Below, piece by piece: positions 11,154 through 24,512 of a stretch of DNA of 64,000 bases. This stretch comes from Acholoe squamosa. Lineage: Eukaryota > Annelida > Polychaeta > Phyllodocida > Polynoidae. The stretch lies in NCBI GenBank assembly GCA_949317995.1, contig OX439040.1:54470089-54534088 (forward strand), in the 5' to 3' direction. The position numbers were made by a program, and so were the translations under genes. The notes beneath the pieces are model-generated. The model worked only from the letters and a program-made list of their open reading frames with translations, was not told the DNA's origin and ran no database searches. Positions within the stretch are counted from its first letter, which is position 1. The number at the start of each line of letters is the position of its first letter.

Positions 11154-13080
11154 TGCGCCCCCCACCCCCTCAAATCAGAGGTGTCTGGATTACATCAGTT
11201 ACAGGCAGCTACCTTCCCTCCATCAGCGGCCTAAAATTCGTCTGGGTGAAGCTACATGAATTTCCAAACATACGTGATGTAAAAATCTCTTTAGCATACA
11301 TTTGCTTCTTTTACGTTGTTAATCAAGCTAGCTGTTGGCTCCTTAGTCTACTGCGCCACATAGACACCCACAACATACTCTGGTGCCAGCTGTCTGCCTA
11401 ATTTGTTTCTGAATATAATCGGCTGATAGTCACCAAACGGAAATGAGGGTATCGTCAACAGCTGGGACATTGGATCATTAGTAGGGTATGTTTGCATAAG
11501 ACAAAACAAAACAAAAAAAAACCTGTCTTGATCATCAGATTGGGCACATGTTTTGATATAGGTTAAACAAGTAGGATAATGTAGATATATACATACGTGC
11601 TGCTATAGGGCGATGGTTCACTGCGCGATATGGTATAGGGTAGATTAACCTAAAGACGACCGTTCCTGTGCAGGCCTTGAATGAGGGTTTTGTAGTGGGT
11701 AATATCTCTGAGAGTTTAAGGTCCTCAGACTTCCAAAAGACACTGAATGAAAGATAATTGTTTAGGCTTTTTTACCTGCTATATCTTGAAAACCCATGTG
11801 TATAATATGTGACATGATCTGCGAAAAGGGCCCTTAGCGCATGGTACATTAAGGTCCCTATTCCCAGTACATGTCACATATATATCTAGTTTATCACCCT
11901 TACTAAGAACATTCCATTTAGTTAATTTGCACCTTGAGATGACCACTTTGCACCTTGAGATGACCACTTGATACACAGCCTTTGAATGGGGCCATTTTCA
12001 TTAAGCCATAATTTCAAAAAAGAATAAGTGTCTTACATAAATATACAATATAATGTTACTGTTGATGGTGCTGTATTGTAATGAAAATGTATGTTTTGCA
12101 GCAGCTAAATTGGAAGGGATATTTCAGTAAAGATTATGTTCATTGTAGTTGAAATTCCCATCCAATTAGAGGTAATAATCCTAGCCCTGCATTAAAAGGG
12201 CTTTGTTTTATGATTATCTATCAATATCTATCACAGTAACATTTTGCTTGACTTAGCATTTATGTTCTTGGTGTCATATGGTTCCTTTGCATACTACTCT
12301 TAATAGGAAAACAGCAAAGTTTGAAACCCATGCATAGAAATATCATCTAGGGAATGCCCTTGATGCTACTAAATGACTTTCCTTTGATGGTTGAACCAAA
12401 ATATTGGGAACTCTAACTTTCGGATGGTTTGATTATTTATTTAACAGTCTTACATAAATAAGAATTGACCTGTTCATGAACAAATGACTGATATCCATGA
12501 CACCCTGGTCTACCTAACCCCATGATATAGGGGTAGTATATATGGGAATAAGGGCTGGTCGGTTGGAGGTCGGCTGTGGGATGTATAAAACTGGTTAGGG
12601 ACTGCATTATGCCTCAACGCTCATGTTAAGTTTCCCCATGATGCAATAATGCAGCAGTGCATTTTTGACTAGTACATTTTGTATGCAGCACACTTTTTGG
12701 AGTGCAATAATTGCACAGTGGCCTGATGCATGAATGTAGCACCAGTAAGTTACTCACCAGGACTGTATCAATGCATCACGAGGGTCAAAGGGCATACTAT
12801 ATCAAAGCACTATGCGGCCCTAAGAGGGTTTAGGCGATGGTAGCTGGACATATATATATATTGGTTACTCTGAGAGAGGATCCATAAATGGGTTTCATGT
12901 CGTTTAAGCCCAGTCCCCTGGAGACGCATACACAGACCCAATAATGTTGGAAGAGAGGACGATGACGGGGGGTGGTTCTGGGCAGGAGGATTGCTATTGG
13001 TGGTGGTAGTAAAGTAATAGTAGTAGCGGTGGCGCCATCGACGCTCTGGAGGCTGTTTCGAAAAGACTGAGTAGTTGCTT
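11154..13080. other. Non-coding stretch
   Basis: No exon could be supported. A 21-bp unit (ACCTTGAGATGACCACTT with neighbours) is duplicated around 11931-11970. The remainder is unassigned. Confidence 0.35.
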
Positions 13081-13737
13081 TCCAGGGTAGGTACCTCACT
13101 TACCACATCCCTCCTCTACTTAACCACTCAGTATCACTTCCAACACTGTAGTCCAGAAGTAGTCACTTCCCCACAAATCAAACTGTGTTGCGAAAAGTGG
13201 TCACACCTGAGTGCTTCTCAGACTACCCACACCTACATACTTATGCGACAGAGTGTAGGAAGCAACTTCCAGTTGAGGGGTTGTTAGTAACCACTTCTGG
13301 ACCACTTCTGTTGGGAAGTGCCATTTGGCAATGCAATAGAGAAGAGACTACCAAAGATGAGTGCCTTCTGTTTTTGGAAGTACACCTCCGACAGAAGTGA
13401 CTTCCAAGGGTTTAGCAACAGCCACCAGGAGGTCCCCCACAGCTACTGCCACTGGAGGCAGCCCCTCCCGTTGGCTCTCCCACCACACAGGAGGAAGGCA
13501 GACTGGAGGAGAGAGGTTGGTGCAGCCACAGGAGTGGTGTTGGGCAGGCAGCTACTGATGGTGGGTATAAGCCTGGAGACAGGAGTAGTCAGCAGATTGG
13601 GTAGTCCCTAGACTCCTGCTGCTTGCTGCTGGAGTCTGCTGCCACAGCCGTACAACCAGCTAAAGAGTCTGCAGCACGGGACGAGCAGCTCACCCTGCTT
13701 GGAGGTGCAGGAACAGTGGGCTGGTCACCAACACCAT
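13081..13737 (+). promoter_or_regulatory. Possible promoter-proximal region or 5' UTR exon upstream of the 15.5-kb gene
   Basis: Six GGAAGT/ACTTCC (ETS-type core) motifs fall within about 280 bp (13136-13405), followed by a GC-richer stretch ending at a donor-like GTGAGT at 13738. A non-coding first exon ending at 13737 and splicing to 15529 is possible but is inference. No TATA box or transcript evidence was seen. Confidence 0.2.
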
Positions 13738-15528
13738 GTGAGTCACTACTGTGCTGCTGTATACATTGTTATCATACACAGGCATTACAACACGTTGGTG
13801 CTATCAAACATATATCCCAGGATCCGCTGTTTCTACCTCACCAAACTACTACAAGGGATTAGACTTTGGGACCTGCTCCATGTGCTGTGAGCTTCAGTGT
13901 AAACAATGCTGCCTTTTCCCCAATAGAAACTCTGAGTTCACATTGGAACCTCATACCAGACCTCTTTTGAAAAGTACATCAATGTAGTCACCTGGATGTG
14001 CCCTGGTATATGCAAGTGATCTGCTAGATGATGGTTGACAATGGCCTTCCACACTTAATGGACCTTTAATTACCATAACATTCTGCTGCTGGGATAAACG
14101 ACCCTGGATAACACTGTTGTCATAGATAACCCCTGCATTTCTAATTGCTCGTGACATATACACTGATGGTCCGTTATTAGCGGGTTGTGTATTAGGCATC
14201 AAGAGATATCTATCCAATGAGCTGCTGCAAATAACATAATTACACCAGTTACCATGTAGTACATCTATCTGCTCACATCTACCCATAACTGTTGTGTAGT
14301 GCTCACCTCGTGTAGGAAGGTTCCATTTAGGAAGGGCTGTGCAGCTCACCTGTCAGATCCCTATATACGACTCACTACATGTACATATTTGGGCACATTG
14401 CTGTTGGCTGCTATTCAGGAACACGAGCTGCCCATGGACAACGATTGCTCCACTTTACTCCAACAAACCTTTTGTATCAAAGGCCGGAACTGTGCAATGG
14501 TTCTGTAGATAGACCAGGCTTGACAATGAATAAACAGGCATTCACACCAGAATCCTTGAAGTAAGTCCCATATTCTTCATCTCACCTTTCCCCCAGTAGA
14601 AATGCCCTACCTACTCAAGGCAGGTTATTCATCGAGACAGTATTTTGTAAAGACTCATGTACAGGTGCCGCCACCCTCCAACCTCCATAAGTCACCCACA
14701 GTTTTTTCAATCAGCCAGTGGACACTTGAGTCAGAATGGCAGGCCAACACGCGTGTGCTGTCCTTATAAAGTATGCATTTTGTGTCTCACCTAAGTTTAG
14801 AATCCCGGTTAGTGGATATGGGTGCGTTAAACCTGTATTACCATGGGCTTAAAGTTAAACAGGGTTTTGGCCAGTTACTTTACTGAAGTAGTCCAATTGT
14901 ATGAGTAGGTGTGTGGTCGTACGTCATAGGCGAAACAGTATATATGGTCACACGAAAATTGGGGCTCCCTACTACTGGTCCTTGGGTTACCAGTCTATCT
15001 ACTTCCAATATAAAAGTCATTTCTTTGCTTTGTTTTTTCCAACTAAAAGATATCCCCTGATTTATTTCTTCTTCTTTTTCAATAATGTTTATTCTTATTC
15101 TGACCTTTCAAGAGTTTGGCCATTTTTAGATTTCTTAGATTTATTTTCAATGCCCCCTCAAGTTTAAAACCCCACTGCATCAGCCACCACCATAGTCCCT
15201 TGTGCGGAGGCTCCCAACACGTGTGGCCTAGGGGTGGAAATGTGCCAATTCCTTTGCATCCTCCATGAAATGGATTTTCCAAAGGCAAAGTCGAAGTAGA
15301 TCTGACCTAACTTAGTTGAAATGATATTTTCTTTCAACATTGGGATCAGTATCGTGCCTTCATGAAATGTATGATTAGTTGAAACTTCCTGGTCTTCCTA
15401 ATGTAGTGATATCATGTTTCTTGATGGGACTGCTGCTTTTTCAGCCGTGTCCTGATCTAACCCTGAATGCTCTGAGACCGTCAACTCAGCACTCTGTGTA
15501 ATAAGCCGGTCTCACTTTCTAATTGCAG
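13738..15528. other. Non-coding stretch, possible 5' intron
   Basis: No long frame is supported. A donor-like AAGTAAGT occurs near 14560. The segment ends in a good acceptor, CTCACTTTCTAATTGCAG, at 15528, so at least its distal part is probably an intron of the following gene. Confidence 0.4.
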
Positions 15529-15556
15529 GCTTCCATAGGGGCACGTTAGCCCTGTG

Positions 15557-18052
15557 ATGACCTTTGTCACCATGGAAAACGATATAAAGTTGAGGGACTC
15601 TTCTGGGGATCTCCATGACTCTCAGACTGAGAGTTCCCCGACAGCAATAGTCACTCTGATGAGAACCCTCTCCTGGGTTCCCTCCCCACCAATCACCAAG
15701 GGCCACTTCTGGTGGCCTTCTACACCAGACCACTTAGATGTAGTTACTGCTGAAGAAGATGCTAGTGGTGGGGAGATCTTTGAACCTGTCGAAGTCAGAA
15801 TCAAGGAGACAGAGTCACCAACACGGCAACCAGAGCAAACAAAGCAGCAGGAATGCCAACAATCAAAACGTCTAGTTCAAGAACGCCAGTATCAGGAACA
15901 GAGGAGTGAACTGTTGAGTGAGAGCACCCAACCCCCAACTCCCCTTCCACTACCTGATGTCCATAAAGGTAGTAAAACAGATACACGCCATGAAAGTCAC
16001 ATTGTACCTGTTCAAACATTAGATAAATCATCCTCTTATTCTGATAACTCATCTACACAACCACAAAGCCACGATAGCATAAACTATCCCCAAAAGCCCA
16101 ACAAACATGCCAACTCACATAATTGTCCCATTTCTTCAGTACATAGAGATAATAGCCTGGTGTATCAAATAGTAGAAAGCCATGTATTGACAGGAACTAT
16201 ACCCTCTGAATCAGTACCCATTGTTAATGTGCCTGTATACATTAATGATATAGACAAGTGGAGATATACCGGCCTTGGCACAATGCTCTCCCCTATTCCG
16301 GAGATATTACCTGGCGCTATTGGAGAAATGTCTGATGATGAAAGGGGTTCTGATATCGATGAGTGTACAATCATCGACAAATTAAAAGAAGCAGCAACGA
16401 TTGCTTCAGTGAATTGCAACAGGAATTGCAATCACACTGACACAGTTCATCATATCTCACAAAACCATGCAGGGGACGTTACAACCATTCCTAACGTGTT
16501 GCCAGGAGATAACCATAATGACATCACCAAATATATCATGACGTCACATCAGTCTACACCTATCGATAGCATCATCGATGGCAGGCTTAATGGACCCTCT
16601 ACTGAAAACGCAGCCAATTGCCAAAACGTGAACACGAACTGTGCCATATCTGCACACAGCACCAACGACCTAAGCGCTGCTCGTCACGACATTGGGTGTT
16701 CGACAGGGGATGGGGGCCAGGCTCTAGGTGGGCCGGTAGATGGGGAACGAGCCACTTGTGATAAAAGATGCTCGGTCAGGGAAGGGAAGGGAGCTGCTCG
16801 TGGTGGGAAGGGGACACCGCAGTCCCAGGAAAATGCATGTGCTGATCATCAGGTGGACTGTGGTCCTACAGGAGGACAGCTAATCAGGCACGGAGCGGAC
16901 ACGAGCAGCTCCGGGCCCGACCCAGCCAATGGCCTCAACAGTAGTCCCAGGGACTGCTCACGTGAGGCTCTGGGACCTTCCCTAAGCTGCTCCCCATTAA
17001 ATGGTGTCACCCAGAAAATCAAACCTCACCAAAGCTATCAGAGATGGGATGCAGCTGATCCGAGGTCAATGGGACATGGGGTTGTCGGGCAAGGTGGGAC
17101 TGGAGCCGGGGGACTATTTGATGATACTACGAGTAGGACTACCTCCCCTGAGTCCACGTTTAATAAGGTTGAGAGAAACTGTGATGGAAGTAGGACTAAC
17201 GGCGGCTGTGAGTGTAGAAGAGGGAATGATTTTGCAAATGGCTGTGAATGTAGACTGACAAATTACAGTGCTGCAGAGGCAGGGGGTGCTTCTGGTCTGG
17301 GCGGTGAGCAAATACCAGGAGTAGTAGTAAAAAGGGGTCGTCCAGATGGGGATGGAGAGTGCTATCAGCTCATGTGCAGCTCGGCCACAGGACAGGGTGA
17401 GCAGATCGATGGACGAACCGTTGAGGCTGCCTCCATTACCACCTCCCTCCACCATACCCTTACTCCTCTCACATCGTCCATAACTCCCCAGACAACGACA
17501 TTACATAACGTCAAGAATCATGACGTAAAACAGGGTGCAATTAATGATAATGAGTCATCCAAAACGTCGCCATTAACTCCACTGCCTGTCGCAGAACATT
17601 CACCGGAAGAGGATTCCGTAGGAAATGAGACGGTGCCTGATATCCGGATTATGCGGGCTGTACACCGCGTCCCGTCCTTCGTACGTCTGTTGGACGGGGA
17701 GGAGGGAGACGATGTGATAATCACCACCACCGACGACCGATCGCCGCTGTCTTCCGCTTCCGCTGACACCACACCCGACGATGATGACGGCGGCGGAGCA
17801 GGGACAGGAAGTGCAGTGCCCGCGCCTCCGCCCCACGCACAGAACTTCCGGCGTTGTCAGCTGATTGATCCCCGCAGTGTGGCGAACGCTAATAGTGCCC
17901 CAACATCCTTGGTAGCACCAACAGGGGCACTACGGACACGGGGTATCCATGGTTTGCCATCCCCAGTGTCGTTGGGTATGTCCCCCGGAGTGTCTCCGTG
18001 TGAGGGGTCTCCCACCTACTACGTACTACCAGGGTCTAACACTGAATTGTGG
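15557..18052 (+). CDS. Large coding exon of an unrecognised, mostly disordered protein (5' part of the gene)
   Basis: One exon of about 2.5 kb starts after a strong acceptor (TTTCTAATTGCAG, ending 15528) and stops at a GTAAGT donor at 18053, in phase 0 after a Trp codon. The first ATG is at 15557. The ATG at 15572 has a better context (CACCATGG) and may be the main start. That gives 832 or 827 codons. Open length far above chance makes the exon convincing. The protein is rich in Ser, Thr, Asn, Gly and Asp, with no membrane segment or known domain that I recognise. The last 150 residues (HRVPSFVRLL, an acidic patch DDDDGGG, then a Pro/Ser-rich part) look more constrained. A scaffold or regulatory protein is a guess. 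Following exons were not identified in the window. Frame beyond 18052 is intron read-through. Confidence 0.75.
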
Positions 18053-19485
18053 GTAAGTACAGCATTCTTATTGCTTCCAATTAACTTCAAACCAAAGTCA
18101 TCGTTGCAGGGTTACCTCATATTTTATCTCACTATGCATAACAAATAGGCTTATCTGTAAACGGTGACGGTTTATTGGGCTAATCAACAATGCTATGATG
18201 AATATAGGAAAATCAATTAGGTTAATCAACTCAATGGCAACGCAATCACTTAATTCCAGTTTGCAATACCTGTGTGAGTAAGAATCTGATTCGAATATTT
18301 ACCTCAATTATTAATAGCGCAGTACGAATCGTTTTGAATTATGGGTTTCACATAAATGGTAATTGATTTGATTGTTTGAGTGTTAGGCAATAGAAAAGCT
18401 TTTGAGTATCATCTTAAGTATCATTGGTAAAAACGCGCCAAAATCTCCACAGATCCAATGCTTCCTTTAAGTCGCCCGACGTGTTTTTTTTTTGACGTGA
18501 TGCACAAGTATTTGTCACTCTAATTTTACCCCCCCCCCCTACACCTTCCACACACATATCAACAACATACGATCCCGTATATCTAAATTACATCACAGCT
18601 ATAGGAATAGGCATGGACAGAGGTTAATCGATGTAATTTTGATATCTGCAATTTTATTCGCAATACCTCTATGCCCTGCTGTAGGTTCTACTAGTAAAAA
18701 ATCTATGCTAACCACGATGATAATGATTTGCCTGGCGCCATTCTTTTGTGAGATATTTTCTAATAAGACTCCCTGCCAAGCTTTACGGTGTGGTGTCTGC
18801 ATAAAAGATGTACGCTAAAGCTGAACTTCTCATTCCTCTACATGATGAGCAGCTCGGTAACATGAACATGACCTAAGGGAGCAGCTCAGGAGCCTTTAAT
18901 TGACGAATGAGGTCACAAATCTTTCTCAGATTCCAAAGGATCCACACCATATGTCCAACAAAGCCTACCTGAGCTGCTCGTGAATAAACTGTCGGCCCTG
19001 TGAGCTGCTCCCAAAGTCAGGGGGTGATACAGTATATGATGGTTTTTCACATACTGCTTTAGGGATGGATACTGATTTCTCATGTGGTCATGTACTCGTT
19101 GTACAGGAACGAAGCTATCGGTATGACCACCGTGCATTTAACAGAGATAGATCACGGATTCGGAGAATATTCCACCGTTCAATGATTAGGCCATTTAAAA
19201 AGGATTACGAGCATTGCAGACACGCCTTTGAAAAAAAAAGATGTGGGTGGCCTTTTATTTTGTTTGGTTTAGGAGTGATGCAGGAGATTTAAGAAAAAAT
19301 ATTATTCTTTCCTTCTCACGTCTATTAGGAAGGTATAATTTCTATGCATTTTATTGATGGGTACAATATTAAGACAATGTGATTGGCACATTCCTAAAAG
19401 GAAGAAAGGAGGTTTTGAGCTTACGCGGAAATGTATACTAGGTTGAAAAATCGCATCACAGACTCAAAATATTCAGTCACTAAGG
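18053..19485. other. Intron or intergenic DNA downstream of the large exon
   Basis: It starts with a donor site. Poly-T (18484-18494) and poly-C (18530-18540) runs are present. No following exon was recognised. Confidence 0.4.
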
Positions 19486-19945
19486 CCCACTGGGCACAAC
19501 AACATTGATTCACCATTGAAACAACGTTTGCAATGTTTGCATATCAACGGTTGATATAGGGTTGAAATATAGTTGAATTTGAAAGTTGACACAACATAAT
19601 CAAAATCAACTGTGATTCAACATCTAACCATCAGCGCTGATTCAACGTTTGTATTTCTATGTTGATTCAACGTTGACACAACATTGATATGATGTTGAAA
19701 CAACGTTGATATTTGTTAGGGCATTCTTTGTTGACTTGTCAATGTTGAATCAACATTGAATCAACATTGAAATCAATATTGTTGATTCAACATTGATATG
19801 TCAACTGTTGATTGGATGTTGAAATGGTGTTGGTTGACAACATTGAAATAGAATCATTGAAAAGGTGTTGAAGACAGGTTGATCAACATCATCAACACAA
19901 TATCAGCGGGTTGTCAACGTTGATGCAACGTTCTGTGCCCACGGG
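19486..19945. mobile_element. MITE made of TTGATTCAAC/CAACGTTGA motifs
   Basis: The left end reads CCCACTGGGCACA; the right end in reverse complement reads CCCCGTGGGCACA. The ~435 bp between are filled with about twenty variants of CAACRTTGATTCAAC in both orientations, so the whole element is self-complementary. It has no coding capacity. No clear target duplication was found. Confidence 0.75.
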
Positions 19946-21464
19946 GGTATTTCATTCTCCTAGTTGCTCTGCTAGGTATTTCTCAAACGCTATGAACCAG
20001 GTCAGCTTGGTACGATTTGGGGGTGCCCGAAACGTAGCATTTGAGAAATGACTTCCTGATGTTGAAACTATAGTGGTTCCATGTATAAGCAGAGTTAGCA
20101 TGCATTCACAGACAATATACTATGTCCCAGTTATATCTTACCATGTGTAAACGGGAAGGTTTACGAGTAAACTGGGATGAATCACACTGCTGGTACCACA
20201 GAAGCCTTTCTGTGAGCTGCTCTGAGAGATTCTCTGTAACCCTGTAAGTAGTTCAGTGCATGTTGGAGTACATGTAATGCCATTGGCGCAGATGAGTAGT
20301 GGCTGAGCTGTGACTGGAATGCAACATGGAGGGTGGTATATGGCATGTCACCTGGTCATTAAGGTTCACCGTCAGGGTTTCATGTAGGTGAGATGCCTGT
20401 GAGTCATTCACTTACCTGCTCACAGCATGTCCTTTACTGGTCCAAACCTGTTGGTTACAGAAGTTAAGATTTCTAAGGAAAGTATGTTGCGCATGCACCA
20501 TACTCCTATATCACCATGATCATGCATGTAATTTGCTGCTACGAGATTCATAATTATTTCATATTGAACCCAATAGATGGTGCATTGCCGAATGAATTTA
20601 CTAATTGTTCAACTTGGCAAATGAACATGAATCGTAGATGCATCATATCATGGCTATACACAGGTGTGGAAAGTAGTTTCGGAGAGGGGGACTATAAAAG
20701 GTCGGAATATTCCCGATCTCTTACGGCTTGGTCTTTTTTGGGGGTTGGTTGAAATTGATCCCCAAGCTTATGCTAGGAAGGGAATGAAACTCCCAGGGAC
20801 AAACGACTTCTTCCATTATAGCAAGGCTTTATAATACAGCCCTTTGTTGAAGGGCAGGGTTTAGAGAACTAAGGCCTGCCCTTTGTTGAAGGGCAGGGAT
20901 TAGAGAATTAAGGCATTAGATGTTTCTACAGCCAAGACAGTTACCAAAATGACGGGGTTATTTTACATCAGGTCAATAGAAAATATCCCGGTAGGTGTGT
21001 TTCAAGTGACCTGGTCTACAATCTAGGAAAGATAGGATGGGCTTTAAGATTTTTTAAGTCCTCCAACTCGAAGATACCTTAGAATTGACTCGTTTTTGGT
21101 GGCAATATCTTTGCCAGTCGCCATTACAAGTCACAGACGCGGCTGAGTCGACTCAAAAAGCACTCCATAAATGCTCTATGTTTATTGCTTATTTTTAGAC
21201 ATTGAAGAAAAATGAAAGAAAGTTGGGGTCAACCCTGCTTTGCCAGGCTAGGTCGGGCAACCCATAACACAAACTTCTTTTGATTTCAGAAGCATAAGGA
21301 AGGTCAAATTCATAGATTACAGTCAATAAATTTCGGAAATCTCTTTTTTCATTGCTTTATATAATCAGAACACATGCGAAGAGATACTCACCTGTTGAAC
21401 TCATTTTGCTGAAATAAACATTTAAAGTTGAGAGAATTGTAAGTATACCATACTGTGTCCTAAC
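19946..21464. other. Non-coding stretch with a short duplication
   Basis: No exon was recognised. The notable item is a 39-bp direct duplication at 20839-20917, each copy holding the hairpin GCCCTTTGTTGAAGGGC. Near 21240 there is a diverged fragment of the GGTCGGGTAACT element end. Confidence 0.4.
20839..20917. repeat. 39-bp tandem duplication with an internal hairpin
   Basis: CCCTTTGTTGAAGGGCAGGG is repeated with a 39-bp period and two or three substitutions. Each copy contains a 6-bp stem with a 5-base loop. Confidence 0.85.
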
Positions 21465-22480
21465 AAACTCTGCTTAATATGGTCAGATGCTAATCACATA
21501 CATTTTATGCATTCTATAAACATTAAACGTGGTAAGAAATCAATATGATGGGTCTAGACCCCTAAAATCGACAGTTTGGCATGGCTTTTTCTTAAAATCG
21601 ACAAAGGACATGGAGCTTCAAGGGACAAGGACATGGGTCAAAAAAGATAGTGACAGGGGACATGGACTTTTCTTAAAATCAACATGTGACATGGAGCTTA
21701 GTGACAAGGACAGAGGAAAATACAAATTTAGTGACATTTGACATGGGCTTTTCTTAAAATCGACAAGGGACGTTGGGACCCCCCATCAAGACCCCCAATA
21801 TGCAACGAAGGAAAAATGTAAATCTAATATCTATTCTTCCAAAGGGAACACCAGCAATACAGTGGAAGAGTCAATGCATGCTGGGAGTGTATGTGGATTA
21901 TTACTTAATTCCAAATCTATTTGCTGTAGCTACACAATTTGTTGGCTTATATTTCCCAAAACACAGTAACAATCATTGCTGCTATGTCTGCAAGGACATG
22001 GATTCCCTACCATCTATTTCCTGTCCCGAAGCAGCCTAGCATTGATCACATTTGTAGACTTGCCATAAACCTTAAATACCACACGGTTCACCTACCGGAC
22101 AAGATGTGTCTTAAATATTTGATATAGCAAGATTGTGTGTAGGTCATCGCTGTTGACGGTGCTAGTTTTGGTGATGAAATCTAATATACTTATGATAAAA
22201 AGAGAAACTTTATACTCCGAATTAATAAATTAAAATACATTTTGTATAATAGCAAACTTCCCTTTCCGTATAAACCACCCTGCTGATTTAAAATGGGAGG
22301 AGTTTAGCATTCAGATTGACTCAGCCCTGCATTACGAGAGGATGGTTTTTGGAAGTGTTACCAAAGAGTTAATGCTATACAAGTGTTCGGCATCACTCTA
22401 TCAATACAATGGGAGATCCCTGGGGTCTGTTACACAAATGGTGGTCGTTAAATGGCACTCGTAAGGAAAAAATACATCAA
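21465..22480. repeat. 1015-bp tandem unit, copy 1
   Basis: First of three head-to-tail copies; the block beginning AACTCTGCTTAATATGG starts at 21466. Within the unit a ~65-70-bp subrepeat with CTTAAAATCGACA and GGACATGG recurs about four times. The short open frames inside are copied with the unit and show no recognisable protein feature. Confidence 0.95.
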
Positions 22481-23495
22481 AACTCTGCTTAATATGGTCA
22501 GATGCTAATCACATACATTTTATGCATTCTATAAACATTAAACGTGGTAAGAAATCAATATGATGGGTCTAGACCCCTAAAATCGACAGTTTGGCATGGC
22601 TTTTTCTTAAAATCGACAAAGGACATGGAGCTTCAAGGGACAAGGACATGGGTCAAAAAAGATAGTGACAGGGGACATGGACTTTTCTTAAAATCAACAT
22701 GTGACATGGAGCTTAGTGACAAGGACAGAGGAAAATACAAATTTAGTGACATTTGACATGGGCTTTTCTTAAAATCGACAAGGGACGTTGGGACCCCCCA
22801 TCAAGACCCCCAATATGCAACGAAGGAAAAATGTAAATCTAATATCTATTCTTCCAAAGGGAACACCAGCAATACAGTGGAAGAGTCAATGCATGCTGGG
22901 AGTGTATGTGGATTATTACTTAATTCCAAATCTATTTGCTGTAGCTACACAATTTGTTGGCTTATATTTCCCAAAACACAGTAACAATCATTGCTGCTAT
23001 GTCTGCAAGGACATGGATTCCCTACCATCTATTTCCTGTCCCGAAGCAGCCTAGCATTGATCACATTTGTAGACTTGCCATAAACCTTAAATACCACACG
23101 GTTCACCTACCGGACAAGATGTGTCTTAAATATTTGATATAGCAAGATTGTGTGTAGGTCATCGCTGTTGACGGTGCTAGTTTTGGTGATGAAATCTAAT
23201 ATACTTATGATAAAAAGAGAAACTTTATACTCCGAATTAATAAATTAAAATACATTTTGTATAATAGCAAACTTCCCTTTCCGTATAAACCACCCTGCTG
23301 ATTTAAAATGGGAGGAGTTTAGCATTCAGATTGACTCAGCCCTGCATTACGAGAGGATGGTTTTTGGAAGTGTTACCAAAGAGTTAATGCTATACAAGTG
23401 TTCGGCATCACTCTATCAATACAATGGGAGATCCCTGGGGTCTGTTACACAAATGGTGGTCGTTAAATGGCACTCGTAAGGAAAAAATACATCAA
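22481..23495. repeat. 1015-bp tandem unit, copy 2
   Basis: As far as I can read, this copy is identical to the first. The junction ATACATCAAAACTCTGC defines the unit boundary. Confidence 0.95.
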
Positions 23496-24510
23496 AACTC
23501 TGCTTAATATGGTCAGATGCTAATCACATACATTTTATGCATTCTATAAACATTAAACGTGGTAAGAAATCAATATGATGGGTCTAGACCCCTAAAATCG
23601 ACAGTTTGGCATGGCTTTTTCTTAAAATCGACAAAGGACATGGAGCTTCAAGGGACAAGGACATGGGTCAAAAAAGATAGTGACAGGGGACATGGACTTT
23701 TCTTAAAATCAACATGTGACATGGAGCTTAGTGACAAGGACAGAGGAAAATACAAATTTAGTGACATTTGACATGGGCTTTTCTTAAAATCGACAAGGGA
23801 CGTTGGGACCCCCCATCAAGACCATCAATATGCAACGAAGGAAAAATGTAAATCTAATATCTATTCTTCCAAAGGGAACACCAGCAATACAGTGGAAGAG
23901 TCAATGCATGCTGGGAGTGTATGTGGATTATTACTTAATTCCAAATCTATTTGCTGTAGCTACACAATTTGTTGGCTTATATTTCCCAAAACACAGTAAC
24001 AATCATTGCTGCTATGTCTGCAGGGACATGGATTCCCTACCATCTATTTCCTGTCCCGAAGCAGCCTAGCATTGATCACATTTGTAAACTTGCCATAAAC
24101 CTTAAATACCACACGGTTCACCTACCGGACAAGATGTGTCTTAAATATTTGATATAGCAAGATTGTGTGTAGGTCATCGCTGTTGACGGTGCTAGTTTTG
24201 GTGATGAAATCTAATATACTTATGATAAAAAGAGAAACTTTATACTCCGAATTAATAAATTAAAATACATTTTGTATAATAGCAAACTTCCCTTTCCGTA
24301 TAAACCACCCTGCTGATTTAAAATGGGAGGAGTTTAGCATTCAGATTGACTCAGCCCTGCATTACGAGAGGATGGTTTTTGGAAGTTTTACCAAAGAGTT
24401 AATGCTATACAAGTGTTCGGCATCACTCTATCAATACAATGGGAGATCCCTGGGGTCTGTTACACAAATGGTGGTCGTTAAATGGCACTCGTAAGGAAAA
24501 AATACATCAA
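23496..24510. repeat. 1015-bp tandem unit, copy 3
   Basis: This copy differs from the others at a handful of sites, for example ACCATCAATA for ACCCCCAATA near 23822, GCAGGGAC for GCAAGGAC near 24021 and GGAAGTTTTACC for GGAAGTGTTACC near 24383. The array ends where the next unit would begin. Confidence 0.95.
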
Positions 24511-24512
24511 AA

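Noticed and set aside
13951..14349. 132-codon minus-strand frame
   Set aside because: No splice context, homologous motif or codon bias recognised; length is within chance for this window.
21529..24157. Three sets of identical short frames in the 1015-bp units
   Set aside because: They are copied with the repeat and hold no recognisable domain; the repetition itself is not evidence of coding.
21465..24512. Possible CRISPR-like or other spaced repeat array
   Set aside because: Whole 1-kb units are repeated without unique spacers, in animal DNA.
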